A stretch of DNA of 58,839 nt, taken from Azolla pinnata (lineage: Eukaryota > Streptophyta > Polypodiopsida > Salviniales > Salviniaceae). The stretch is taken from contig JBBBWG010028235.1 of NCBI GenBank assembly GCA_037176905.1, positions 1 through 58,839 of the forward strand, written 5' to 3'. Positions 18,501-29,246 of the stretch are shown here, piece after piece. Positions within the stretch are counted from its first letter, which is position 1. Every line of letters begins with the position of its first letter. The position numbers and the translations under genes are program-made. The notes under the pieces were generated by a model. That model made no database searches. It saw only the letters and a list, made by a program, of their open reading frames with translations, and had not been told where the DNA came from.

Positions 18501-18667
18501 TCGATCCTGAACCCCGTCATCTTTTGGAGGCATATAGATGTTGTCCTCTAGTAAGTTCTTGATGATATCATGAGATATTCTTTCTTGGCATAATGAATGC
18601 AGGAGGAAGGTTTTATTCTCTGTAATTACACTAATGAACAGAATAAATCTGGTATATTACAGGAAAA
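15570..18667 (+). other. Spacer with putative PP2C leader exon
   Basis: Between DEK and the phosphatase no coding gene is supported. A purine/pyrimidine-mixed segment around 16780-16887 looks like a 5' leader exon ending in GGAATTCAG before a GTTCAC donor. A CT-rich intron start follows, so it may be the 5' UTR of the PP2C gene with a ~1.75-kb leader intron. Bases 17050-18600 are AT-rich with GT-rich short runs (17090-17220) and no recognisable gene. Confidence 0.35.
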
Positions 18668-20865
18668 ATGCATAAAAGGATTGCGGAAGAACTATTTGAC
18701 AGTCATGGTGGTGGCTTTAGGTACTATCGTGTTGCCAGTCATATTCTTTTTGTGATCCTTTTTTATAGTGTTGTCCTGATTGAAGATGACTTTTCCTCGT
18801 GGTTAGCCAGTGCCAAGGAATATTTATCATATCTGGAATATTAGGCCACAAGCTGCTATATTTCTCATCCTAATATACTTCTTTGTGGGATTTGATTGCT
18901 CCAGCAACGATGGGAAAGTTAGCTTTGGATACTCCAGTTTGAAAGGCTTAAGACATTCAATGGAGGATTTTATGTATGCTAAAATTTCTGAAGTCGATGG
19001 CCAAGTTATTGGATTGTTTGGTGTATTTGATGGTAACTAATTTATGACCCAAATCTACATGTTTGATGCATTGTTAGTGTATCCATAATCACATAGTTTT
19101 TAAGTTCCAAATCAAGGATGTGTTAAAGAATATTACACTGTTATAACCAGGTCATGCTGGAGCGGATGCTGCAAAGTATGTGAAGCATAATCTATTTGAA
19201 AACCTGATCAAGCATCCAAAGTTTGTTGATGACACCCACATTGCAATAGGTGTGATGCTATTGCATTGATGAATTTGCAATGTTGCGTAAATATTGATGC
19301 CAAGTGACACATTGACAGAGGAGACATTCAAGAAGACAGACTTGGAGTATTTGCAAGATCCTACTACTCAGAGTCATGATGCTGGTTCAACAGCTTCAAC
19401 AGCAATCATTGTGGGAGATCGTCTACTTGTAGCTAATGTCGGTGATTCTAGAGCTGTAATATCACTGAAGGGAGCAGGTGGGTTTATCAAATTTGACCTA
19501 TCTGGATATTCTATGTTATGTAGTTTCGTTTCTGAAAAAAACACTAGAACTGAACTTTTCATGCTACATGATTTAGGTAAGGGCATACAAAATGAACTAT
19601 CAATAAAGTGCAATTACAAGTTTTAGCTGCTTACTTGTATTTATTTCAAGACATGTGGATAACTAGGGGTGATGTATATGGCAAATACCAGAACTTTGTT
19701 CATGATCCTTTCTCATTCCCTATCTGATCATGTTCTTTTTGTTTCCAGTTCTTTCTAACTAGTTTATCAAGAAAAGTTTTGAGTTTAATATTATCAGTGG
19801 AAATCTTGTTCATATTTGCCACTGCGGGAAACCATGTAGCCTTTGTTGGTGTCTCTGAGGATCTTGAATATCAATATAGCTTAGGTAATCGTTGTTTTGC
19901 TATTGAAAAGGATTAAAGTATTTTACAACATCTTTCTCTACTGTTGCAGCGGTCCCTCTTTCTGTTGACCACAAGCCAGACAGGGGAGATGAGCGCAAGC
20001 GCATAGAAGATGCTGGAGGCATAATTTCATGGGGAGGTTTGTGCATGGACCTTCAGTAGTTTCTTTGGTATATAGTACGAATTCTGTAAATCTCAATGTT
20101 TACCTCAATCTAGGGCGTGTTGGGGGCATACTTGCATTATCCAGAGCATTTGGGGATAGGCTATTGAAGCAGTTCGTTGTTGCTGACCCTGAGATACAGG
20201 TTGTCTTTAAGCTCTAAATTTAGCCTGCTCCTTGTGGTTCCATTTGCCTAAAAAGCGTATGAAGTAAACAATATGCATATGATTATCCTAATGTATAAGT
20301 GCCTTTAATGAATGTGTCTGGTAAACGCCTGGGCTTAACCTAGTAGTCTTTCACCTTTAAGCTTTTTGATTAATCTTAAGTTGAGCAGGCATGTTTTACC
20401 TGATCGGATTTATCTGCATGTTTTTTTGGTTACCAGGAACAACAGATTACAGAGGAGGTTGAATTTCTGGTCATTGCTAGTGATGGTCTTTGGGATGTTA
20501 TTTCAAATGAGGTTTGTGGGAAGAATGAAATACGAGATGAGGAAACACTAGAATATGATTATTGTCAAACCCTTTGATGTAGTCGCGAAGTTAACACGTA
20601 TGTGCACTATGCATATGTTACACATACATACATACGTGATAACTACTTTTATTTTACTTTGCAGTTATGGATTATACATGTAGTTTGGTTGTTGATATGT
20701 AAACTTACGTCATTTATGTATGTGATTCAGGATGCTGTCTCTATAGTCGAATCAATTTCAGATGCCATGGATGCTGCCAAGGCCTTGACAGAGACTGCTT
20801 TCAAGAAGGGAAGTGCTGATAATATCAGCAGTCTTGTTGTTCGCTTCCACCATCACTTACGATAA
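18668..20865 (+). CDS. PP2C-type protein phosphatase (PP2C11-like)
   Basis: Eight exons join in frame to 273 aa: 18668-18720, 18905-19032, 19151-19249, 19319-19477, 19950-20036, 20114-20199, 20437-20511, 20731-20865. PP2C motifs occur in order: [84 protein letters not shown] and [13 protein letters not shown]. The metal-binding Asp residues of RxxMED, FDGH, SDGLWD and ADN are all present. PP2Cs are Mg/Mn-dependent Ser/Thr phosphatases. The closest relative I recall is the Arabidopsis At1g43900 type. Two oddities: the usual DGHGG reads DGHAG, and the loop before RVGG is about one residue short (ISWGGRVGG instead of WAGTWRVGG) at an exon junction. The first exon and start are less certain than the rest. 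Confidence 0.92.
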
Positions 20866-21607
20866 CTACCGCTTTTGAACTGACTTTCCTAAGTGTTCTT
20901 TTTGGCATTTTATGATATCCGAAATTGTGGTAGCAGATCACGTATATGTCCATCTTCTCCTGATGTTTTGAGTTCTGCCTCTGTTGCTGTATATATTCAC
21001 CTTCCATATGCATCATCTGATATCTCCTGTGCATCTGATTGGGTTCACCTTCCATAGAAATGAGTCTCTGTACATGGAATTGGGTTTATCTGATGTTTTT
21101 ACCACAGTCACAGTACATGGTTGCGAAATGCTATGGTAAATGAAATGCATATGGAATCTGTGTGAAAATACCATGTTAAATTTACACCCGAGGTATTAGG
21201 TAATATCAAGCTGTTGGATGGAGTCTGCTGCGACTGGATCTACAGAAAAATACTTGGAATTGTATAACAGGATGCAATGTCCTGTGTATGGGGATCTATG
21301 AGAATATCGTTTACAACCTTTAAAAGGCAGGGTGTTAATAAGATGTTTGATCAAGAAAAGTTTCATCATGTTTGGAGCTAATAATACAGTATGATTCATT
21401 ATGTTGGTAAGTAACAACATTCTTTGAACTGTATGATGATTTTGTGTATTTATTCGCACAAGTTTTCTCAGGTCAAGTATAGACTAAATGTCATTTCAAG
21501 TCACAACCTTTCTCTATCATTCACTAAAGAATTATTCAAGGGAACATCTTACGCTGAAAAAGGTGAAATATGAAACCCTAAAGCTTACTGACGTTTCTGG
21601 ACTTTTG
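20866..21607. other. Convergent 3' spacer, PP2C and aldo-keto reductase
   Basis: The two genes face each other, so this AT-rich stretch should hold both 3' UTRs and polyadenylation signals. No other gene is seen. The segment 20990-21065 has a short direct repeat of CACCTTCCATA. Confidence 0.4.
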
Positions 21608-23273
21608 CTAGATCTCTCCATCCCAAAACTCCTCAACCGTCTTGTATGGACCATGTGGAGTGCAAAAGAAGCTGGCGTCCATGTTCTTCTTCTGCTCAAT
21701 TTGTTCGATCCTCTCATGATCTGCCAGGGTAAGACGCCAACAAAAGACTTGCAGGTTCTCAATCATCCTCTTTGCATTGTAACTCTTTGGGATAACACTA
21801 ACTCCTTTCTCTAAGGCCCATCTTAACACAATCTGACCAGTGGAAACATGAAGGAATTCTTAAAATTCATAATGCGCCTGAAACACCAGAGAAATAACCA
21901 TACACCATATAGTATGAAGTGCTCACCTGAGCTGCGGTCTTCCCATGTTTGCTTGCGATTTCCATAATGATTGGATCTTCCAATACTGCAATAGTTCCAT
22001 TGCGCCTCAATGGGGATCCTAGTGGAGAAAATGCGGTAATATGAACAGTGGCTTCAGCACAGACTTCCCTTAGTTTCTTTTGCTGCCATTTTGTGTGCAT
22101 TTCAACCTGATGTTTAATATAATGACACTTTTGGATTACATCATGTACACATCATAACAATGGGCATTTTCCTTCTGAAAAATTTTCAAACTCTGGAAAA
22201 TTGCATGGATGCATTCGTCAAGCCAATAGTATTTTTCCAAAAAATCCAAGTTCAAAGTATGGTATCACAAGAGATTCACCATTGACCGGAGTTGATGAAG
22301 GAAAGTGTAGTTTAATTCTCAAAAACTGGGCTAGAAACACTAAGTACTCTCTGAAGCCAGAGTCTATGCAGAGCGCCATGAATTCTTTGTAAACAAAGGA
22401 TTGACAAGTTAGGGATAACCGTTAAGAAATACGTCATGCCTAAGCATTCTTCATGAGAGGCAAGAGAAGAAACAAGATCATTTATCGTTGGCTTACCTGG
22501 TTCACAGCTGGTGGTATCTTGGCAATGCTGAGCAAATCTGTGATTTTCTTTGATGAGAAGTTGGAGACTCCAATTGCCCTGGTGAGGCCTTGCTCCACAC
22601 AGCTTTCCAGTGCTGCCCAAGTTCCCTGCAGGTCAAGAGGTAATACTTCCTTGGCGTTCGTGACTTTATAATCTCCTTTCTTTGCTCTAACGGGGAAATG
22701 AATCAGATACAGATCCAGATAATCGATCTGTAACTTTCTGCCAAAAGTCAAGCGTTATCATATTCGTAAACTTTGAACCCTGAACCCTAAACTCCGCACA
22801 TGAATGTGCAAAAGCCATGGTTTTTGACAAGCACTACACACCTCAGGGATGTGTGGATGGCTGGAAGAACTGCCTCAGGCCATGAGTCAGTGGAGTCTAG
22901 CTTGGTGGTGATGAAGAGGTCTTCTCTTTTCACAAGCCCAGAGCGGATCGCCTCCTGTACAGCTTCACCCACAAACTCTTCGCTCTCATAAACAGGAGCA
23001 CAATCAAAGTGCCGGTAACCCACCTGATCTTATTTATGGAATAAGACTCAACGAAGCATCAGGAACTTGTGAAAAGACTTACATAGATGAGGAAAGATGG
23101 TTGGTGAGTTAGCTGGCTAGATATCGGAGAGTGAGTGAGTCTACCTTGATGGCTGTGAGGATGGCTTCCTTCTTGTCTTGGTAAGTTGCAGAAGGATCTG
23201 AGCTTCTTCTGCTTGTGCCCAAGCCTATCAATGGCATGGAAGCTCCGGTGTTGAGCACAACCCTATCGTCCAT
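21608..23273 (-). CDS. NADPH-dependent aldo-keto reductase (AKR4 family)
   Basis: Five exons join in frame to 318 aa: 23145-23273, 22842-23023, 22497-22737, 21927-22106, 21608-21832. The product is a full (beta/alpha)8 aldo-keto reductase. The catalytic tetrad is visible: Asp in HFDCAPVY, Tyr in the same block, Lys in FITTKLD, and His in YLIHFPV. The NADPH-binding part shows [17 protein letters not shown] and [17 protein letters not shown], and the C-terminal EEFWDGEI is typical of plant AKR4B proteins. Relatives include chalcone reductase, methylecgonone/codeinone reductases and deoxymugineic acid synthase, so the substrate cannot be told from sequence. The chosen ATG (23273) starts directly before the first beta strand. 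An in-frame ATG at 23366 would add 31 polar residues and looks less likely. Confidence 0.93.
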
Positions 23274-24293
23274 AGTTGCTTGCTCTCTGCGAGCAAGCAA
23301 AGGAGCAAGGTGATGAGGATCTATGGAGTCTTTTTCTTCAGGTACTTGCAAATCGGAGCATGACAAGAAGGCAAAAGAAAAAGGGGAAGAACCAGAGGCC
23401 GCTTTACAGGATCAAGTAAGACTTAATCACCCAATTCATCATTCTTTTTCTATGCTCTTTCATCACGCAGGTATTGAATAGCTGCTTTCCTTCCTTTTTT
23501 TCCTGGTGGGATGGATTGCATATGACATACAGCAGAAAGGAAAAGGCTGCCTCAAGCTCCCACCATGGATTAAACTACATATTCCTGGTCCAGATTCTGG
23601 AGCTTTTCTACGTGCAATTCATATCCGATCACCATTTTCCATTGCTTTTTGCAGTGGATCGATGCAATCTGCAGACGAAGAAAAACTTCATAAAACAAAA
23701 TATCGCCTAAAGGATAAATCTACTGACAAATAGACGCTGCAAAATACTCCAAATTTAGAACTCGCGTAAACAATAAAATTAGAACCAACTTATGTATCAT
23801 TAAATCAATGTAGACGTCTTTTCTTTCTGTAATTTGTAGCTTTTCAGGCGTGTCATTTTAGGCGTCAACTTATGCATCATTAGATCAATGTTTAGATGCC
23901 TTGTATTCTTCTTTGTATTTCACAACACTTTAGGCGTTCTTCCATTCTAGGCATCAACATAACTGTTACTAAATCAATGTTCCCATAACAAACGGTAGCC
24001 TCTTCAATGGCTTCCATTTGTTCTACCAATGCATCAGTTCGTAAATGATCTGAGAGGTCAAATAGCAGAATATTAAATCAAGAAATGAATCAAATAAATC
24101 ATCAAAATCAACAAATGTTGCCAATTTGATAGTGCAAAGTGCGTCTGTAATAATTTAATGCTAAGTAACATCCACCTACTCAGAGGGTCAGGTCAATACA
24201 TCAAGAGTTACTAACCCAACAGAGCTGATTCAAAAATGATTAGAATGCAGAAATTTCCATAGGCATCTGCTGCACTACGAGAAAATCGTAGAC
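23274..24293. other. Spacer upstream of the aldo-keto reductase
   Basis: This holds the promoter side of the aldo-keto reductase and the 3' end of the oxidoreductase to the right. No gene is supported; open frames at 23474-23733 show no family motifs. A short repeat family at 23786-23990 is listed separately. Confidence 0.4.
23786..23990. repeat. Three diverged ~80-90-bp tandem units
   Basis: CAACTTATGTATCATTAAAT at 23786, CAACTTATGCATCATTAGAT at 23866 and a weaker CAACATAACTGTTACTAAAT at 23955 are each followed by CAATGT. They are preceded by TTAGGCGT or TAGGCAT in the two later copies. Spacing is 80 and 89 bp. Confidence 0.7.
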
Positions 24294-27200
24294 TCATACG
24301 ATAAGAATGGGATCCACGGTGATCCACGCTCCATCCTCGGAGCTCGATTTTAATATAGCTTCAATCACAGCAACATCACGCGCCCCTTCGATCGGTGAAC
24401 TCCGTTTGTCTGCCATGTCTGCATCTAGCCCCTGCACGATGAAACTTGTTCAATATCAAATGGAATGACAATTTGGATAACAAATGATTTCACATATTAT
24501 CATCGATGAAACTTGTTCAATATCTTGCAATGACAAGGTAAAATCAACCCATATACAACCCTTTGACAAAGCACAATTTTCTGTAAACTGTCGAAGATGG
24601 TTTACTAAAACGATAGCAAAATGCTGCTTGTTTCTCAGCACCTTAGTGATTGATGTTGACACGTCTTTAGCAAAACTTGCTAGCTCTTCTTGACAGCCTG
24701 AAAATGGGTAAAAAGAGAAGGCTGCATTCCCGCCTGATGGATAGAATGTTACCTGTGAAAAAAATGTCTCAAAACATACAACACAAGAAAAACATATATA
24801 TGATTTCATCTACGGCACACAGAGCTGGTTACAGCCCTTGTTTGATAATTTAATTAGCTTCTTACCGAGTATCCGTGCTGACCCCCTTGACTACCACGCT
24901 CAGCTTCTACTGTTCCTTTTGATCCCACCACACGCCAACTCATCTAGCATGCGACTTTTTGAAAACTTGAGAAAAACATATGATATATTGAATATCCAAT
25001 CAAAAGGTATAGTAAGTCTCACAATGCTTTTACCTTTCGAGAGGTTGCTGACATAGACATGACAAAGACTCCAATACAATTGTTGTTAAATTTCCTAAAC
25101 AAAATTCACATCTCATTAGCACTGAATGAAAAAGAAATCAAACTATGTGGTTTTGTTGTGGTTCTTAGGCTATTACAATAACGCTGAGACATTATCAGGT
25201 GGAGGCAAGGACTTGTCTTTATGCCGTGCCAATGCTGAAACCGACTCAATTTCCGTTCCAATCACCTGTTAGAAACATAACGAGTGTCCTTTCATGGTTG
25301 TTTTTATTTCATTATAACATAAACGGGATAAAACTTGATAATTGACCTGAAATCACTGAACAAACAAAGGGCTCAAGAAATAACATACCAGTCGTAATGC
25401 TGCAACAAAATGCACTCCCATATCCAGTGTAAAACCCCCCTGATTTGTCATTAGATTTCCCACAAAAATTCTCTTTAATTTCAAGCTTTTACAATGGCAA
25501 ATTCTGAATATAGATTTGGAGCAAAAGTGGCACAAGTATGCAATATTATAACAGGAAGTAACGTCAGACAACAGTGCCAATGTGCATTTATATCCAAAAC
25601 GCAGTAAAAGAAACCATGAGTTTCTCTTTTAATTTCATAAATGAACCTTCTGTATTTTCATGTGATTCATATAAAAAACCGAGGAGGATTCAATCATACA
25701 TACAGAAAAGGCCTGTCTCCATGCAGTAGAGAAGTACGGATTTGCACTATTCATGGGTGCTTCTGCAATCACCTCGACCATCGCTATCTCTCCGAGCTCT
25801 TCTTTTACAATCCTAGCTGCCTGCCATAACCACAATTATTATAATTTTTTTTGCATCTATTCAATCTGACACATTGAGAACTGTAAAACCTCAATGAGCC
25901 CAGGTTCAAAGCGGTAATTCTCAGCAACAGCCCATATTGGAGCAGGTACATTGCTGGAATGAAGAGAATTGTACAGTGACAGGGCCTTCAATGTTTCTGA
26001 AACACCTAAAATTCATGCAGAAAAAACATGGGAATTCAGATACAAATAAGAAATGTTCTCCTTCTCAATTTAACATGATTATGTTACAAGCTCTAATATT
26101 TGTGGTATACTAGATATTGTCTTGAATACCTATAATGATCCTGTATACCAGCAGATTTGAATTCTAGAAAAAATTTGAGAAGGAGACATGTAGGCTTAAT
26201 TTGTAGGCTTAGTCTATAGGTTCCTTAGATCTTTAATCATAATTTCATAGCTGTGAGCATTGTTTCACACACCAGGGCTTGTTAAGGATATTCCTTCTTT
26301 TAGCAGAACAATACACTGGCATCATGTTTCTATAAACTTCTATAAACAATAAAAGACACATTTTAAGAAATAAAACTAATTAAAATGAGTACGACTTACT
26401 TGTACCAGCTGGTTTCTCTTCAGGTACAAAAGCATGAACCATGAAGAAAAGTGCAACAGGTAAGTATATTGTATTATTGATTTGAACATAGGCATATAAT
26501 CAGACGAAAATTTCCAAAATAATTAAAGAAAAAGCATAATGAATCATAGAAATAATACCTTGCAAGACGTGCTTTCCTGATTTCAATGCTTGGAGCGTTA
26601 TCTCAACCTAGCAACAAAACATCATCTATATCTATATAGATAGAGAGAGAAATGCAGATATGTTGCGTTTCTATAAATATCCATATCTAATATCTATATT
26701 TATATAGACAGATAAACATCAATAAGTGGCTGGTTCAATAATTTTATGGCAACAAGAAAAAGAATGACATATAGAAAAATATTAATACAGAAAATAACCT
26801 GCGCTTGTGCAGCAACCACTACAACGACACCATGTATTGACTTATCTGCAAAGATATCATTCAAACCTTCAACACCCCACTTGGCTTCAGCAATTGGGGC
26901 AAAGTCCTTTACGAGCTCCACCGCAGATTTTGCAGCTTGCTATACCAATTGCAAGATGACTCAACACAGGATAACCACAAAGGGGCATGTCTAGCATATT
27001 GACAACTTCTCTTTGTATCTATTTCAGATGCTTTTAATGCTTCCAATTTATGCATGTGATAAGAACGGTTTATACAAACTCCACATGCTGTGTAAATACA
27101 AAAGAAAAACAAGCCACTACCAAGCAATAGTTACATTTTAATTTCCTTTAACTTTCGAAGTAACTTATGCTGATATATTAAAGATTGATACTGACAATCA

Positions 27201-27490
27201 TACATGTGACAGCTTTAAGATTATGTTTCAGATGCCAAAGCCATCGGAAAGAATGTGTAGCATTTGGATCTCCTTGACCTGAGAGCCTAAATATATATTG
27301 ATCATTTTGAATTCATCGTGTGTGTACGTGTGTACATTGAAATTCATATTACAACCTCTGATCGGCTCCAGATGATCTTTAAGCACAGTAAATGTGCCAA
27401 TTCACGAAGCCTCGGAACATATTGACCCCGAACAAACAAACCAGCTCCAATCAGAGCCAGATTTGGCAAATCGCCCACCGCCTCTGGCAT
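24294..27490 (-). CDS. Gfo/Idh/MocA family oxidoreductase
   Basis: Eleven exons join in frame to 367 aa: 27356-27490, 26799-26939, 26559-26607, 26400-26417, 25890-26005, 25704-25820, 25389-25439, 25177-25265, 25034-25094, 24866-24943, 24642-24752 and a final exon 24294-24431 (twelve in all). The N-terminal Rossmann fold shows LALIGAGLFVRGQYV (GxGxxxR-like dinucleotide loop). Typical family blocks follow: VVVVVAAQAQVEITLQALKSGKHVL, read across the exon 2-3 junction in two parts, and EKPAGTS, which contains the family's EKP motif with catalytic Lys. GGFTLDMGVHFVAAL and WRVVGSKGTVEAERG lie in the C-terminal sheet domain. These enzymes are NAD(P)-dependent sugar or polyol dehydrogenases. Plants keep one such gene of unknown substrate (Arabidopsis At4g17370-like, from memory). 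The EKP motif is coded by an 18-nt microexon. Confidence 0.92.
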
Positions 27491-28059
27491 GGTGTTATAA
27501 TATATCTGAAACTTCTAGAGGAAAGTAAAACCGTTAAAAACTTCGAAAAAAGGAAGAATAAGTATGAATACAATTCTCAACCATGCAGATTCTCAAGTAG
27601 CATAGTTCTGAATAAGAAGAAAATGTGAGATCGTTTTCTATTAGTGAAACACCTGAAAATATGATCATCATAAGTAGGAAGCTGTTCAAAGCCCCGTTTT
27701 GCATACAATACCAAATACTCAAACCCCTATAAATCTGTGTAAATAAGTTAAGCATAGGCAGGCTCTATAACCCAATGCGGATCAGAAAGTTTTTTGCAGC
27801 TAATGCACCTGGGTTCAGATGTGACTGAGCATTAAACAGTATCTGGAAAACAAAATGTGTGGCGTCGGTAGCTCACCGGATTTAGCAACAGAGTGATGAT
27901 GCGAGGGGGAGAAGAGGGGACTGATGAAAGAAGTACTGCAGATCTCTTAGATCTTCAAGAACAAACACAAATAACAACACACTCCCACGGACATGAGCAC
28001 AACATAGAAACCGAGTCACTAGCTTGAGACATAAATGGATGCATCGATCCATTGATGTA
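27491..28059. other. Spacer upstream of the Gfo/Idh/MocA gene
   Basis: This is probably the promoter and 5' UTR of the oxidoreductase. The end of this stretch passes into the GATC satellite. No coding signal is seen; open frames at 27534-27755 and 27882-28127 have no motif. Confidence 0.4.
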
Positions 28060-28620
28060 TGGCCAAATGGATCGAGCGATCGATGGATCGATGGATCGAT
28101 GCATAGATAACTGGATCGATCGATCAATCGATGGATAGATGCATGGATAACTGGATCGATCGATCGATCGATGGATCAATGCATGGATAACTGGATCGAT
28201 CGATCGAGTAACGCATGGATTGGCTGATCGTTAAATTAGATGGATGAATGGATCGATTAACGCATGGATCGGCTAATCATCAAATTAGATGGATGGTTCG
28301 ATCCATTAACGCATGGATCGACTGACCGTCAGATCAGATAGATGGTTCNNNNNNNNNNNNNNNNNNNNNNNNNNNNNNNNNNNNNNNNNNNNNNNNNNNN
28401 NNNNNNNNNNNNNNNNNNNNNNNNNNNNNNNNNNNNNNNNNNNNNNNNGCTAATCATCAAATTAGATGGATGGTTCGATCCATTAACGCATGGATCGACT
28501 GACCGTCAGATCAGATAGATGGTTCGATCCATTAACGCATGGATCGGCTGATCGTCGGATCAGATGGATGGTTTGATCCATTAACACATGGATCGACTAA
28601 TCATCAGATCAAACAAATGG
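28060..28620. repeat. GATC-rich satellite with 40-bp and 49-bp units
   Basis: From about 28060 to 28210 the word GCATGGATAACTGG recurs every 40 bp (28101, 28141, 28181) among GATCGATC runs. From 28211 the unit becomes 49 bp: CGCATGGAT at 28212, 28261 and 28310, and after the gap at 28487, 28536 and 28585. Each unit has GATGGTTCGATCCATTAA or a close form. The satellite contains a 100-N gap. Confidence 0.92.
28349..28448. other. Assembly gap of 100 N
   Basis: Exactly 100 undetermined bases, the usual placeholder for a gap of unknown size, lie inside the 49-bp satellite. The 77 bases before the gap (28272-28348) are identical to the 77 bases after it (28449-28525). Confidence 0.98.
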
Positions 28621-29246
28621 TTTGATGGATGAAATGATCGATCTATCTATCAATTCGATGGCAAAATCAAATGACCTCTGCTTGAATCCATCAAATTCCC
28701 ATTACGCTTTCATTTTCTTCTTCAGATTACACTTTCTGATGTTTTATGCAACCTATGCAAGTCTAATATCTCATGCTATCATATTTAAAACCGAGCAACA
28801 CTCACAACATTACATGTATATGCCTTGCTTGTTCTTATTGGCCCACTACTTTTGCTTACTTTTGCTTCGGAGGAAAACAACACAATATTTGCCCAATGGG
28901 CACTAATCAAGGACATCCTCCGTTTGCTCGTTCCAAAAACCCTAAACACCAAACCCTGCCATAGTAGCAAATGTCCATGCAAACTCTCCATTCGGTTTCG
29001 AAATAGCCCAATTGGTGTATCAATAAAGCAAAGCAAGTGAGGCACATATAGTTTTCTAAAATCTGGAGTCTGCACACGGTTTAACTACTTCATTCGTACA
29101 AAATTTTGCAATCGTTAGCTTAATTGAAGCATAACAGGATCCTAAAAATGGCCCACACTACTAGCTCGAGTCTCTTACAAGGGCTTTACTCATAGATGTC
29201 GAATTCCATACTCAAAGCTTTTCATCCCCAAATATCCTCTTTCTGC
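28621..29246. other. Spacer downstream of the SHH gene
   Basis: AT-rich sequence with no recognisable gene. The part near 29246 should be the 3' UTR of the SHH gene on the minus strand. Confidence 0.4.

Noticed and set aside
28230..28620. tRNA-like GGTTCGATCC words (B-box resemblance)
   Set aside because: They are part of the 49-bp satellite unit; no cloverleaf or A-box at the right distance.
28060..28620. Possible CRISPR-like regular repeats
   Set aside because: The units are contiguous with no unique spacers, and the genome is a plant.
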